Positions 1 to 4,425 of a stretch of 5,464 bases of DNA are shown one piece after another. The notes beneath the pieces are model-generated. The model did not search any database and had not been told where the DNA came from. It was given only the letters and a program-made list of their open reading frames with translations. Position 1 is the stretch's first letter. The number at the start of each line of letters is the position of its first letter. The translations under genes were made by a program, and so were the position numbers. Source of the DNA: Spirochaetales bacterium (GTDB lineage Bacteria > Spirochaetota > Spirochaetia > DSM-27196 > SLAA01); contig SLBH01000359.1 in assembly GCA_007126415.1 (NCBI GenBank), forward strand, positions 1 through 5,464. Direction: 5' to 3'.

Positions 1-80
1 CCATTCGAATTAAACGGATTCGAACACGAAACCAGTAGTAGGACCAGCAGGCTTAAGCCCAAAGCTCTAAACACCCTCAT
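1..80 (-). CDS. N-terminus of a second lipoprotein (partial, runs off the left edge)
   Basis: An ATG at 80-78 on the minus strand opens 26 full codons that read through to the window edge without a stop. The peptide has a short basic N-terminus (MRVFR), a hydrophobic stretch (about residues 6-18) and a lipobox L16-V17-S18-C19, followed by SNPFNSN. This is a type II (lipoprotein) signal peptide, so the product is expected to be lipidated on Cys19 and anchored in a membrane. The residues after the cysteine (CSNP) match those of the lipoprotein just upstream. That gene lies on the same strand and ends 132 bp before this start, so the two may form an operon or a tandem pair. A GGGAG sits about 13 nt before the ATG, which is rather far for a ribosome binding site. 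The mature protein is outside the window, so its function cannot be told. Confidence 0.72.
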   Translation of the reverse strand, partial: MRVFRALGLSLLVLLLVSCSNPFNSN

Positions 81-212
81 CGCTATATCACAACTCCCAT
101 GTTGCCGGATTGTCTCCGATCGAGGACTCTCCCGTTTCACCCCTTGTTGCACCGGCTCTCCCATCCAACTCAGTTTCGACAAAACAGCAGTTTGCTACGA
201 ACCCAAAACCGC

Positions 213-1868
213 TCATTCGTCCGGGGTGGCTCCGACTCGAAACTCCACCGCCAGCGGGAAATCTATCGTTGAACGGCTCTCCTCATCCTGATCGGGGTTC
301 TCGTTGTACGAGCTGTAAAACCGAACCATGGCTGTTTCATACTGTTCCGCTTCGGGTTCCACCGTTACCGTCCCTTCCGTTTCATCGAGGTCCAGCCATT
401 CAGGAAGCTCGTCCTCTGTCTCGATAGCGCGGTAATACAACTCACCGGCAAGCTCGTCGTACTCTTCAAGCTGCAACTCGTAGGTCTCAGAATCAGGCCA
501 TACCACGCGTCCTTCCGTCGTCGGATCGGGCTCAATTGCGGTAATCACAGGCGGCACCGGATCTTCCTTGTAATACGCATACCAGTCGGGGTAGTGCTCG
601 CCGAAAGACTCGCGCCAGTAGCGGAAGCCTGGGTATACGTCCTCAATAAAGACCTGGTCGTCGGGGTAGATCCAGTCCTCTTGAGGAATGATGAGCACCC
701 AGGGCATGCCGGTGGTGGGATGACGATAGTTCCACCCGTCGCCCTCGGAGGGCGGAGCGTACGGATGAGGCTCCATCCCGATGCGGTGGATGTACTCGCC
801 GGTGTTGTGCACCTTGATGTACGGGTCGTACGGCGCTTTGGTAACGTAGTTGCGCGGCACTGGGGCGTCAAACGTGATCGTGAAGGAGGTGGGTATAGTT
901 TGGGGCTTACCGGCCCGGTAGCCCCGCGACAAGAACTGTCGGGTACTTTCAAACAGCACGACGTCGGCGTAGTCCTGCACGCCGAAAAACCCGCGGCCGT
1001 CTGGGCCCTTAATGTGCACCTCTGCCGAGTGGCCTTCAAAACGAAACAGCATCCCAAACAGGTGGTCGTAGGCGGCAAGGCGCTCCGTAGCGTACACCTT
1101 GCCCTTAAGCTCTACGAGCTCGCCTTCTGAGTTGGTGATCTCCTCAATTGCATAGCGTGCGACAAAGTCGTTGAAGTCGGCGTCGAAGAACCTGCGGGGG
1201 TCGTCCGGATCATAGCGCGGGTACAGGTCCTCGAAGGCAACCGTGATCATCCCCTCGGCCGGCACGCGCGAGCGAAATGCGCGCTCGGGGTCATACGGGA
1301 AGTCGTCGAGCTTATCGGGCACGCCGTCGCCGTCGGAGTCGGCGGAGCTCAGGATCGATGCCGGTCCGTCGACGTCTCTTTGCGCGCTCACGCCTCCCTC
1401 GGTGCGGCGCACCTCGAGCCTGCGGTCTATCGTCTCGTAGCGCACCATCTCCTCGATCACCATGCGCCGCGACTGAAACCCGGGCCGTTCCACCAGGAGC
1501 GTGATATCCTCCGGCGCCGAAGGCAGCGATACCTCGCTCTCTATGACGCCTTCGGCATTGCTGCGCCCGCGATAGACGCGTGCTTTGTTCTCGGTTTGCA
1601 GGGTAGCGACCGCCCCTTCCATCGCCTCGCCGTTTGAATCTACGAATGCGAGTTTCACCCGCACCGCCGGCATGCTGTCGTAATCAAAGCCGCCCAGCTC
1701 AGCAGAGGCAGCATAAACGCGCGGCGCGTCGTTGATGCTGTCGCCGGGTGAGCTTCCGGCGCTCTCCGAACTGTCTGAAGACACGTTAACGGGATTACTA
1801 CACCCCACCAACAGCACAAGTATACCAACAAGTACTGCAGCGATCTGATTTCTCAAGGGAATTCTCAC
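213..1868 (-). CDS. LruC-domain lipoprotein
   Basis: 551 residues, read from a GTG at 1868; an AGGAG at 1878-1882 lies 9 nt before it and supports this start. Residues 1-23 form a lipoprotein signal peptide ending in lipobox L20-V21-G22-C23, followed by a Ser/Asp-rich linker to about 48. Residues about 66-140 look like a carboxypeptidase-regulatory-type beta sandwich (GAVATL...GRSNAEGVIE...VERPGF). Residues 177-198 carry an Asp-rich calcium-loop motif, DSDGDGVPDKLDDFP, of thrombospondin type 3 style. Residues about 205-431 match the LruC domain, named after the Leptospira uveitis-associated lipoprotein LruC. The hallmarks are FEDLYPRYD, DADFNDFVARY, the EIH-like EYIHRIG, GMPWVLIIPQEDWIYP, VYPGFRYW and the closing PDWY. 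Residues about 440-545 are strongly acidic and hold LPEWLDLDETEGTVTVEPEA, which resembles a cadherin-like/He_PIG Ig-type domain. It is probably a surface or periplasmic calcium-dependent structural or binding protein; its exact role is unknown. Confidence 0.9.
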   Translation of the reverse strand: MRIPLRNQIAAVLVGILVLLVGCSNPVNVSSDSSESAGSSPGDSINDAPRVYAASAELGGFDYDSMPAVRVKLAFVDSNGEAMEGAVATLQTENKARVYRGRSNAEGVIESEVSLPSAPEDITLLVERPGFQSRRMVIEEMVRYETIDRRLEVRRTEGGVSAQRDVDGPASILSSADSDGDGVPDKLDDFPYDPERAFRSRVPAEGMITVAFEDLYPRYDPDDPRRFFDADFNDFVARYAIEEITNSEGELVELKGKVYATERLAAYDHLFGMLFRFEGHSAEVHIKGPDGRGFFGVQDYADVVLFESTRQFLSRGYRAGKPQTIPTSFTITFDAPVPRNYVTKAPYDPYIKVHNTGEYIHRIGMEPHPYAPPSEGDGWNYRHPTTGMPWVLIIPQEDWIYPDDQVFIEDVYPGFRYWRESFGEHYPDWYAYYKEDPVPPVITAIEPDPTTEGRVVWPDSETYELQLEEYDELAGELYYRAIETEDELPEWLDLDETEGTVTVEPEAEQYETAMVRFYSSYNENPDQDEESRSTIDFPLAVEFRVGATPDE

Positions 1869-1877
1869 GCCTATTAG

Positions 1878-1882
1878 CTCCT
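1878..1882 (-). promoter_or_regulatory. Ribosome binding site of the LruC-domain lipoprotein
   Basis: AGGAG on the minus strand, 9 nt before the GTG at 1868. It decides a non-ATG start that also gives a complete lipoprotein signal peptide. Confidence 0.7.
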
Positions 1883-2163
1883 ACTCAGGAAGCGCCTTGA
1901 CGATAGCCGTCGAACTCACCACCAGCCGTCGTTGTTTCCGACCGGCGATTAAGTTCGGCTTTGTCCAAGCAAACGGCGTAGGCCGCGCGGAGGTTGACTG
2001 CCCACCGACCACAACATTTGTTCTAAATTGTTCCACGCCGGCCAAATAATTTCAGCATATTCGAGCGGGCAATAATTCGATTAGGAAAAAAATCATACTA
2101 AAGGGCGACCTCTCTTCTGAGCCCAATTTTGTCTGTCTCCGCGAGATACGGCTACCCACAAGC
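1883..2163. other. Divergent intergenic region without a gene
   Basis: About 280 bp between the minus-strand lipoprotein and the plus-strand island. I see no credible coding sequence; the minus-strand open frame across 2052-2291 is antisense to the coiled-coil fragment and antitoxin. About 2010-2105 is clearly AT-rich compared with its surroundings, as expected of a promoter region, but I could not find a convincing -35/-10 pair on either strand. A weak GGGC...GCCC pair (2103-2106 with 2121-2124) followed by AATTTT is too short to call a terminator. The last 25 bp before 2164 (CCGCGAGATACGGCTACC...) resemble the promoter end of the coiled-coil gene at 3031, but the TATACT hexamer is not preserved there. 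Confidence 0.55.
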
Positions 2164-2231
2164 ATGGAGTCTCGGATGAGCGAGATTATCGAACTCCTCG
2201 AGCACGAGCTCGAAAGCGTGTTGAGGTGAAA
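2164..2231 (+). pseudogene. Truncated 5' end of a coiled-coil membrane-protein gene (third family copy)
   Basis: From ATG 2164 the first 51 bases differ at only two positions from those before and at the start of the intact coiled-coil gene (3019-3069). They encode MESRMSEIIELLEHELE. After AGC G the frame slips by one base compared with the family (AGCGTGTTGAGGTG against AGC GCx GTT GAG GTG) and reaches TGA at 2227-2229, giving a 21-codon ORF. Similarity ends at about 2231; the heptad repeats and the membrane segment are missing. The second ATG (2176), preceded by GGAG, corresponds to the family's likely true start. The fragment ends 7-8 nt before the antitoxin start, so if expressed it would act as an upstream ORF. 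It is close in sequence to the 3031 copy, so the truncation is probably recent. Confidence 0.8.
2224..2230 (+). promoter_or_regulatory. Ribosome binding site of the antitoxin, derived from coiled-coil coding sequence
   Basis: GAGGTGA, closely matching the anti-Shine-Dalgarno complement, lies 6 nt before GTG 2237. The same bases are the Glu-Val codons of the coiled-coil family (VEVK), and they overlap the stop of the 21-codon upstream ORF. Translational coupling is possible. Confidence 0.6.
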
Positions 2232-2236
2232 AACAA

Positions 2237-2506
2237 GTGTTTGACAGTGGTGATATTCCTGGTCACGTTGAACGTGTGAGGACGCTCCCAAGAAGCGAGT
2301 TCAAGGCAAGAATGCTCGAGATCATGCGTACCATCGAGGCACCCGGCGAAGAGGTTGTCATAACCGATCGCGGCCGTCCATGTATTGTTGTGCGCCCCTA
2401 CTCCCGGAAGCGTGATGTGCGGGAGGTGTTCAGCGATCTGACCGGCAAGCTCGTTCTTCACGAAGACCCGCACCCGCCGACGCTGGACGAATGGTCTGAT
2501 GCCTGA
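2237..2506 (+). CDS. Phd/YefM-family antitoxin of a type II toxin-antitoxin pair
   Basis: 89 residues from GTG 2237, chosen because GAGGTGA sits 6 nt upstream; GTG 2276 is an alternative that removes 13 atypical N-terminal residues. The core from about residue 15 is typical of the prevent-host-death fold: LPRSEFKARMLEIMRTIEA, then EEVVITDRGRPCIVVRPY (about 39-56), the strand-turn-strand signature used for dimerisation and operator binding. The C-terminus (VREVFSDLTGKLVLHEDPHPPTLDEWSDA) is acidic and probably unstructured when free, as expected of a toxin-neutralising tail. In the family this protein inhibits its partner and represses its own operon. Its stop overlaps the start of the PIN toxin (ATG 2499, 8-nt overlap), the usual antitoxin-first order. 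The partner is disrupted, so this copy may only be a leftover or may act on other loci. The first 13 residues may come from the fusion with the upstream fragment. Confidence 0.85.
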   Translation: MFDSGDIPGHVERVRTLPRSEFKARMLEIMRTIEAPGEEVVITDRGRPCIVVRPYSRKRDVREVFSDLTGKLVLHEDPHPPTLDEWSDA

Positions 2507-2871
2507 ACCGGCTCACTCGCCTGAACTGGTGGTACTCGACACCGCAGTACTGCTGTACTTGACATTGGCTCCGGAGCGCCGAAGAGATAACTGTTCTGTC
2601 TGTTTCAGTGTGGGAGATCGCATTGAAGCATCGCAAAGGAGCCCTTGAGCTTCCGGGTACAATCTGCGATTACCGCGCGCGCCTTGCCGAGGTTGACCGT
2701 TTGCGCATTCACTACCTTGACGACGAACTGGCTGTTTCGGGTGCCTTGCTTGACCGGGCTCATCGCGATCCGGTCGATCGCTGGATCACCGCATTGGCAA
2801 TGCGGTTCAAAGCTCCGCTCATTAGCTCCGACCGTGAAATGAGCGCGTACTACAGCCGCGCCGTTTGGTAG
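2499..2871 (+). pseudogene. vapC: PIN-domain toxin (VapC type), broken by an out-of-frame internal deletion
   Basis: PIN toxins are Mg-dependent ribonucleases held in check by the adjacent antitoxin. ATG 2499 overlaps the antitoxin stop and begins MPEPAHSPELVVLDTAVLLY, with the first catalytic Asp in VVLDTA. This frame continues to LAPER at about 2579, then turns into unrelated sequence and stops at TGA 2646-2648 (49 residues). The rest of the domain is in another frame from about 2581: EEITVLSVSVWEIALKHRKGALELPG, with the second acid in WEIA, then HRDPVDRWITALAM and LISSDREM with the last acids, ending SRAVW at 2871. The first-Asp-to-WE distance is about 12 residues shorter than I expect for this family, so about 35-38 bp seem to be deleted near 2580 with loss of frame. 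A GTG at 2608 could give an 87-residue fragment lacking the first Asp; this should be inactive. A sequencing error alone would not explain the missing residues. Confidence 0.82.
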
Positions 2872-2928
2872 CCGCACACCTAAGCAACGGAGTAGGCGGT
2901 ACGGCGATAGTCGCTCAAGCCGCGGATA
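2872..2928. other. Short spacer with a nested inverted repeat
   Basis: Between the broken toxin and the conserved block ahead of the next gene. GCGG (2896-2899) pairs with CCGC (2920-2923) around an inner GCGA (2904-2907) / TCGC (2911-2914) with loop TAG. It has no T-tract, so it is not a canonical terminator. The first part, from the stop codon (GGTAGCC...CCTAAGCAACG, 2867-2889), resembles the sequence after the coiled-coil gene stop at 3433-3435. Confidence 0.35.
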
Positions 2929-3018
2929 GTTTCACCGTTTAGCGAAGCGCCGGCGCCCAAAACGCGGTTGTATTACTAGTAGCCGGGGCCTGCGCCGCGG
3001 GATATACTACCTATTAGC
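2929..3018 (+). repeat. Conserved 90-bp upstream block, copy A
   Basis: The block runs from GTTTC (2929) to the base before ATG 3019. The block at 4324-4413 has exactly the same length. Shared landmarks in order are GTTTC, AGCGAAGC, an AAACG/AACGCG stretch, TATTAC/TATTAT with CTAGT, TAGCCG, and TATACT. The match covers non-coding DNA, so it is either retained promoter sequence or part of a larger duplication unit containing the coiled-coil gene. Confidence 0.6.
2980..3008 (+). promoter_or_regulatory. Putative promoter of the first coiled-coil gene
   Basis: TATACT (3003-3008) is a good -10 hexamer. TAGCCG (2980-2985) lies 17 bp upstream in the -35 position; it is a poor match to TTGACA but is conserved, with the same spacing, ahead of the paralogue at 4426. 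Transcription would start near 3015, leaving a leader of only about 15 nt before the MSEII start at 3031. Confidence 0.5.
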
Positions 3019-3030
3019 ATGGAGTCTCAG

Positions 3031-3435
3031 ATGAGCGAAATTATCGAACTCCTCGAGCACGAGCTCGAAACCGCCGTTGAGGTGAAAGACCGCCGCGCGC
3101 TTCACCGCTACGTCACTATCCTGGTAGACCGCGTGGTGAGCCGCAGCGAGCACCAGGCCGCCGAAACGCGGCTCGAGCAGAAGCTCGGCACCGAGCTTGG
3201 AGCCCTCCGCAGCGACGTGCAGACCATCGCCGCGCGCATGGAGCAAGGCTTTGCCCGGATGGACGAACGCTTCGCCGCGGTCGACAAGCGCTTCGAGCAG
3301 GTCGACAAGCGCTTCGAGCAGGTCGACAAGCGCTTCGACGACGTCAACAAGCGCTTCGGCATGCTGGTGGCGCTCACCACCTCGTTCTTTGTGGTTCTCG
3401 CCGGCATGATGACCGCGCTGCGGATCTTCGGGTAG
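3031..3435 (+). CDS. Coiled-coil protein with C-terminal membrane anchor (paralogue 1)
   Basis: 134 residues from ATG 3031. An in-frame ATG at 3019 would add MESQ, but its GGAG (3021-3024) works as a Shine-Dalgarno 6 nt before 3031, and this arrangement is kept in the other copies. Residues 1-38 (MSEIIELLEHELETAVEVKD...RYVTILVDRVV) form a conserved amphipathic helical N-terminal region. Residues 40-76 are charged and helical, with ELGALRSD and RMEQGFARMD. Residues 77-109 form a seven-residue repeat array (MDERFAA, VDKRFEQ twice, VDKRFDD, VNKRF), a parallel coiled-coil signature. Residues about 110-130 (MLVALTTSFFVVLAGMMTAL) are one membrane span, with RIFG at the end. The topology suggests a tail-anchored protein with its coiled coil in the cytoplasm. 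DUF1640/MCUR1-like or XhlA-like proteins share this architecture, but I cannot assign a family or function. It stands alone in its transcription unit, with a promoter at 2980-3008. Confidence 0.82.
   Translation: MSEIIELLEHELETAVEVKDRRALHRYVTILVDRVVSRSEHQAAETRLEQKLGTELGALRSDVQTIAARMEQGFARMDERFAAVDKRFEQVDKRFEQVDKRFDDVNKRFGMLVALTTSFFVVLAGMMTALRIFG
3259..3363 (+). repeat. 21-bp tandem repeat encoding VDKRFEQ heptads (paralogue 1)
   Basis: Five 21-bp units start at 3259, 3280, 3301, 3322 and 3343. The units at 3280 and 3301 are identical in all 21 bases. The unit at 3322 differs only near its end (GACGAC instead of GAGCAG), and the outer units are more diverged. Each unit encodes one heptad of the coiled coil, so gain or loss of a unit would keep the frame. 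Confidence 0.85.
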
Positions 3436-3440
3436 CCACA

Positions 3441-3495
3441 GCCTGAGCAGCGTGAATCGGCAAGCGCGAGTACCGGCGGCCCCGCCTACTCAGGC
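3441..3495. repeat. Inverted repeat GCCTGAG ... CTCAGGC after paralogue 1
   Basis: A perfect 7-bp inverted repeat (3441-3447 and 3489-3495) with a 41-nt interior, starting 6 bp after the stop codon. It has no T-tract, and the long loop makes a simple terminator unlikely. It may be a folding recombination or processing site, or chance. Confidence 0.3.
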
Positions 3496-3534
3496 ACCGT
3501 TGAACTAAACGGCTACAGCAACCGGGAGCGCCTC

Positions 3535-3699
3535 TTCGACAGTTCCGCATTGATAGATGTTCTAATGGGTGATCCGGTCCTTGGCCTCACCTCGCGGGGC
3601 GCCTTAATCGCCCCGCACACGCTCAACCCCGCAGACCGCCTCATCGCCCGTGACCCTGGCTTTCTTCGCGAGCGCTTGCGCAACCTGAATCTCTGGTAA
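3535..3699 (+). pseudogene. Remnant of a second PIN-domain (VapC-type) toxin
   Basis: An open stretch of about 54 codons ends at TAA 3697-3699. It begins FDSSALIDVLMGDP, a typical PIN N-terminus with the first catalytic Asp, and continues LTSRGALIAPHTLNP, which fits the part before the second acidic residue in one VapC class (APHLLDPEV-like). It then jumps directly to ADRLIARDPGFLRERL and ends RNLNLW, a typical PIN C-terminus with the last acid. The middle of the domain, roughly 60-70 residues including the second and third acids, is missing in frame. No in-frame ATG or GTG precedes the PIN start; the ATG at 3565 is inside it. GGAG (3525-3528) sits 6 nt before TTC 3535, so the original start codon may have mutated. 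No antitoxin remnant is recognisable upstream. It should be inactive. Confidence 0.65.
3594..3616. repeat. Strong GC hairpin inside the toxin remnant
   Basis: GCGGGGCG (3594-3601) and CGCCCCGC (3609-3616) form a perfect 8-bp stem around the 7-nt loop CCTTAAT. It lies within the SRGALIAPH codons, so it may be coincidental. It has no T-tract on either side. Confidence 0.45.
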
Positions 3700-3792
3700 T
3701 CGCAGTGACCTGCTGCCCACAGTGTGCTGCCTACAATAGATACTACCTACAACAGATTGACGGGACGGCGCTTTTGAGCTAACAGTTGGGCT
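3700..3792 (+). promoter_or_regulatory. Upstream region of the YjbQ-family gene
   Basis: Three similar decamers follow each other: CTGCCCACA (3713-3721), CTGCCTACAA (3727-3736) and CTACCTACAA (3743-3752), spaced 14 and 16 bp. TACAAT (3732-3737) could serve as a -10 box, but no good -35 is found at 16-18 bp. The repeats could be operator-like or simply degenerate sequence. TAGATACTACCTA also resembles the region around the promoter of the coiled-coil gene (ATATACTACCTATTAG, 3002-3017). Confidence 0.25.
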
Positions 3793-4200
3793 ATGCAACA
3801 GCTGATTCAGTTCCCGACGCACGGACGAGAGGGGCTCTACGACATCACCGAACAGGTGGCTGCAATCGTCGCCGACAGCCGCGTTCCGGAAGGCATCTGC
3901 GCGGTCTACGCACAAGGCGCAACCGCCGCGATCATGATCCAGGAGAACTGGGACGACAGCGTCCAGAGCGACGTAGTAGACCTGCTGCGCAAGCTCATCC
4001 CGCAAGGTGTCTGGCTGCACGATCGGCAGGACGGGAACGGCGACAGCCACCTGAAGGCCGGCATCGTGGGCCCAAGCGAGACCATCCCGATCATCGACGG
4101 CAAGATGGGCCTCTCAACCTGGCAGAACATCTTCTTCTGCGAGTTCGACGGGCCGCGCCGCGAGCGCAGCGCGGTGGTCACGATACTCCCCACCCACTAA
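3793..4200 (+). CDS. yjbQ: YjbQ/UPF0047-family protein (secondary thiamine-phosphate synthase-type enzyme)
   Basis: 135 residues, the full length expected for this small single-domain family. ATG 3793 is chosen because GREGLYDIT (11-19) is where the family usually begins; the ribosome binding site is weak (only GGG close by). Family motifs in order are GLYDITEQV, then ATAAIMIQENWD (43-54), LLRKLIPQG (64-72), WLHDRQDGNGDSHLKAG (74-90, with His76 and His86), VGPSETIPIIDGK, GLSTWQNIFFCEFDGPRRER (106-125) and VVTIL. E. coli YjbQ has been linked to thiamine-phosphate synthase side activity, but the physiological role of the family is uncertain. The usual PHTTAA/PHATAA motif is QGATAA here: Gly42 replaces the His. 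The other conserved His, Asn and Trp residues remain, so this may be a distinct subfamily. Its neighbours are toxin debris and coiled-coil genes, so the context gives no pathway clue. Confidence 0.88.
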   Translation: MQQLIQFPTHGREGLYDITEQVAAIVADSRVPEGICAVYAQGATAAIMIQENWDDSVQSDVVDLLRKLIPQGVWLHDRQDGNGDSHLKAGIVGPSETIPIIDGKMGLSTWQNIFFCEFDGPRRERSAVVTILPTH

Positions 4201-4323
4201 CGCAAACAGCTGAGCCGCCACCCGCTCAGCCGCCCCCACTGATTCGCCTGCCGGGCGTGTGCCCGCCGCCCGTTGGGGCGCGTCCGCCTTCTGGGGCCCG
4301 AGCGCGCTCCGGAGATTCACGCG
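4201..4323. other. Spacer after yjbQ with two short hairpins
   Basis: GCTGAGC (4209-4215) and GCTCAGC (4224-4230) form a 7-bp stem with an 8-nt loop just after the stop codon. CGGGC (4252-4256) and GCCCG (4261-4265) form a second stem with loop GTGT. Neither has a T-tract. The first could stabilise the 3' end of the yjbQ mRNA. No gene is seen. Confidence 0.4.
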
Positions 4324-4413
4324 GTTTCGTGCTTAAGCGAAGCAGTACGCAAACGGCGCCGGTTATTATCTAGTGTAGCCGCGGTCAAATGCGCGGTGTA
4401 TACTATGTTTGTC
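4324..4413 (+). repeat. Conserved 90-bp upstream block, copy B
   Basis: Homologue of 2929-3018: it starts at GTTTC and ends before ATG 4414, again 90 bp. It is diverged but keeps AAGCGAAGC, TATTAT-CTAGT, TAGCCG and TATACT in the same order. Confidence 0.6.
4376..4404 (+). promoter_or_regulatory. Putative promoter of the second coiled-coil gene
   Basis: TAGCCG (4376-4381), a 17-bp spacer and TATACT (4399-4404), the same arrangement as before paralogue 1. Start of transcription near 4411 would give a very short leader before ATG 4426. Confidence 0.5.
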
Positions 4414-4425
4414 ATGGAGAGTTCG

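Noticed and set aside
110..427. Plus-strand open frame of 105 codons
   Set aside because: Antisense to the end of the lipoprotein gene and its spacer; low-complexity Pro/Ser-rich composition with no domain.
594..1130. Plus-strand open frame of 178 codons, and a 177-codon minus-strand frame at 545-1078
   Set aside because: Both lie inside the LruC-domain lipoprotein, whose domain motifs and signal peptide are clear. They have no recognisable motif or ribosome binding site.
2103..2128. Intrinsic terminator in the divergent region
   Set aside because: Only a 4-bp GGGC/GCCC stem with a 14-nt loop; too weak and not placed after a gene.
2052..2291. Minus-strand open frame of 79 codons across the divergent region
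   Set aside because: Runs antisense through the coiled-coil fragment and antitoxin; no family signature.
2608..2871. GTG-started 87-residue PIN protein as an independent gene
   Set aside because: It lacks the N-terminal strand and first catalytic Asp, which are found just upstream in another frame, so it is part of a broken gene.
2872..2940. Integron attC site between the broken toxin and the coiled-coil gene
   Set aside because: ACCTAAG...GTTTAGC each miss the RYYYAAC and GTTRRRY consensus and do not pair properly.
3259..3363. CRISPR-like array
   Set aside because: The 21-bp units are contiguous without spacers and code for coiled-coil heptads in frame.
3786..4373. 195-codon plus-strand frame overlapping yjbQ
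   Set aside because: Arg/Pro/Gly-rich shadow frame of a well-recognised family gene.
4273..4425. N-terminal extension of the second coiled-coil protein to 185 residues
   Set aside because: The extension covers the conserved promoter block and is absent from the paralogues; MSEII with GGAG upstream is the shared start.
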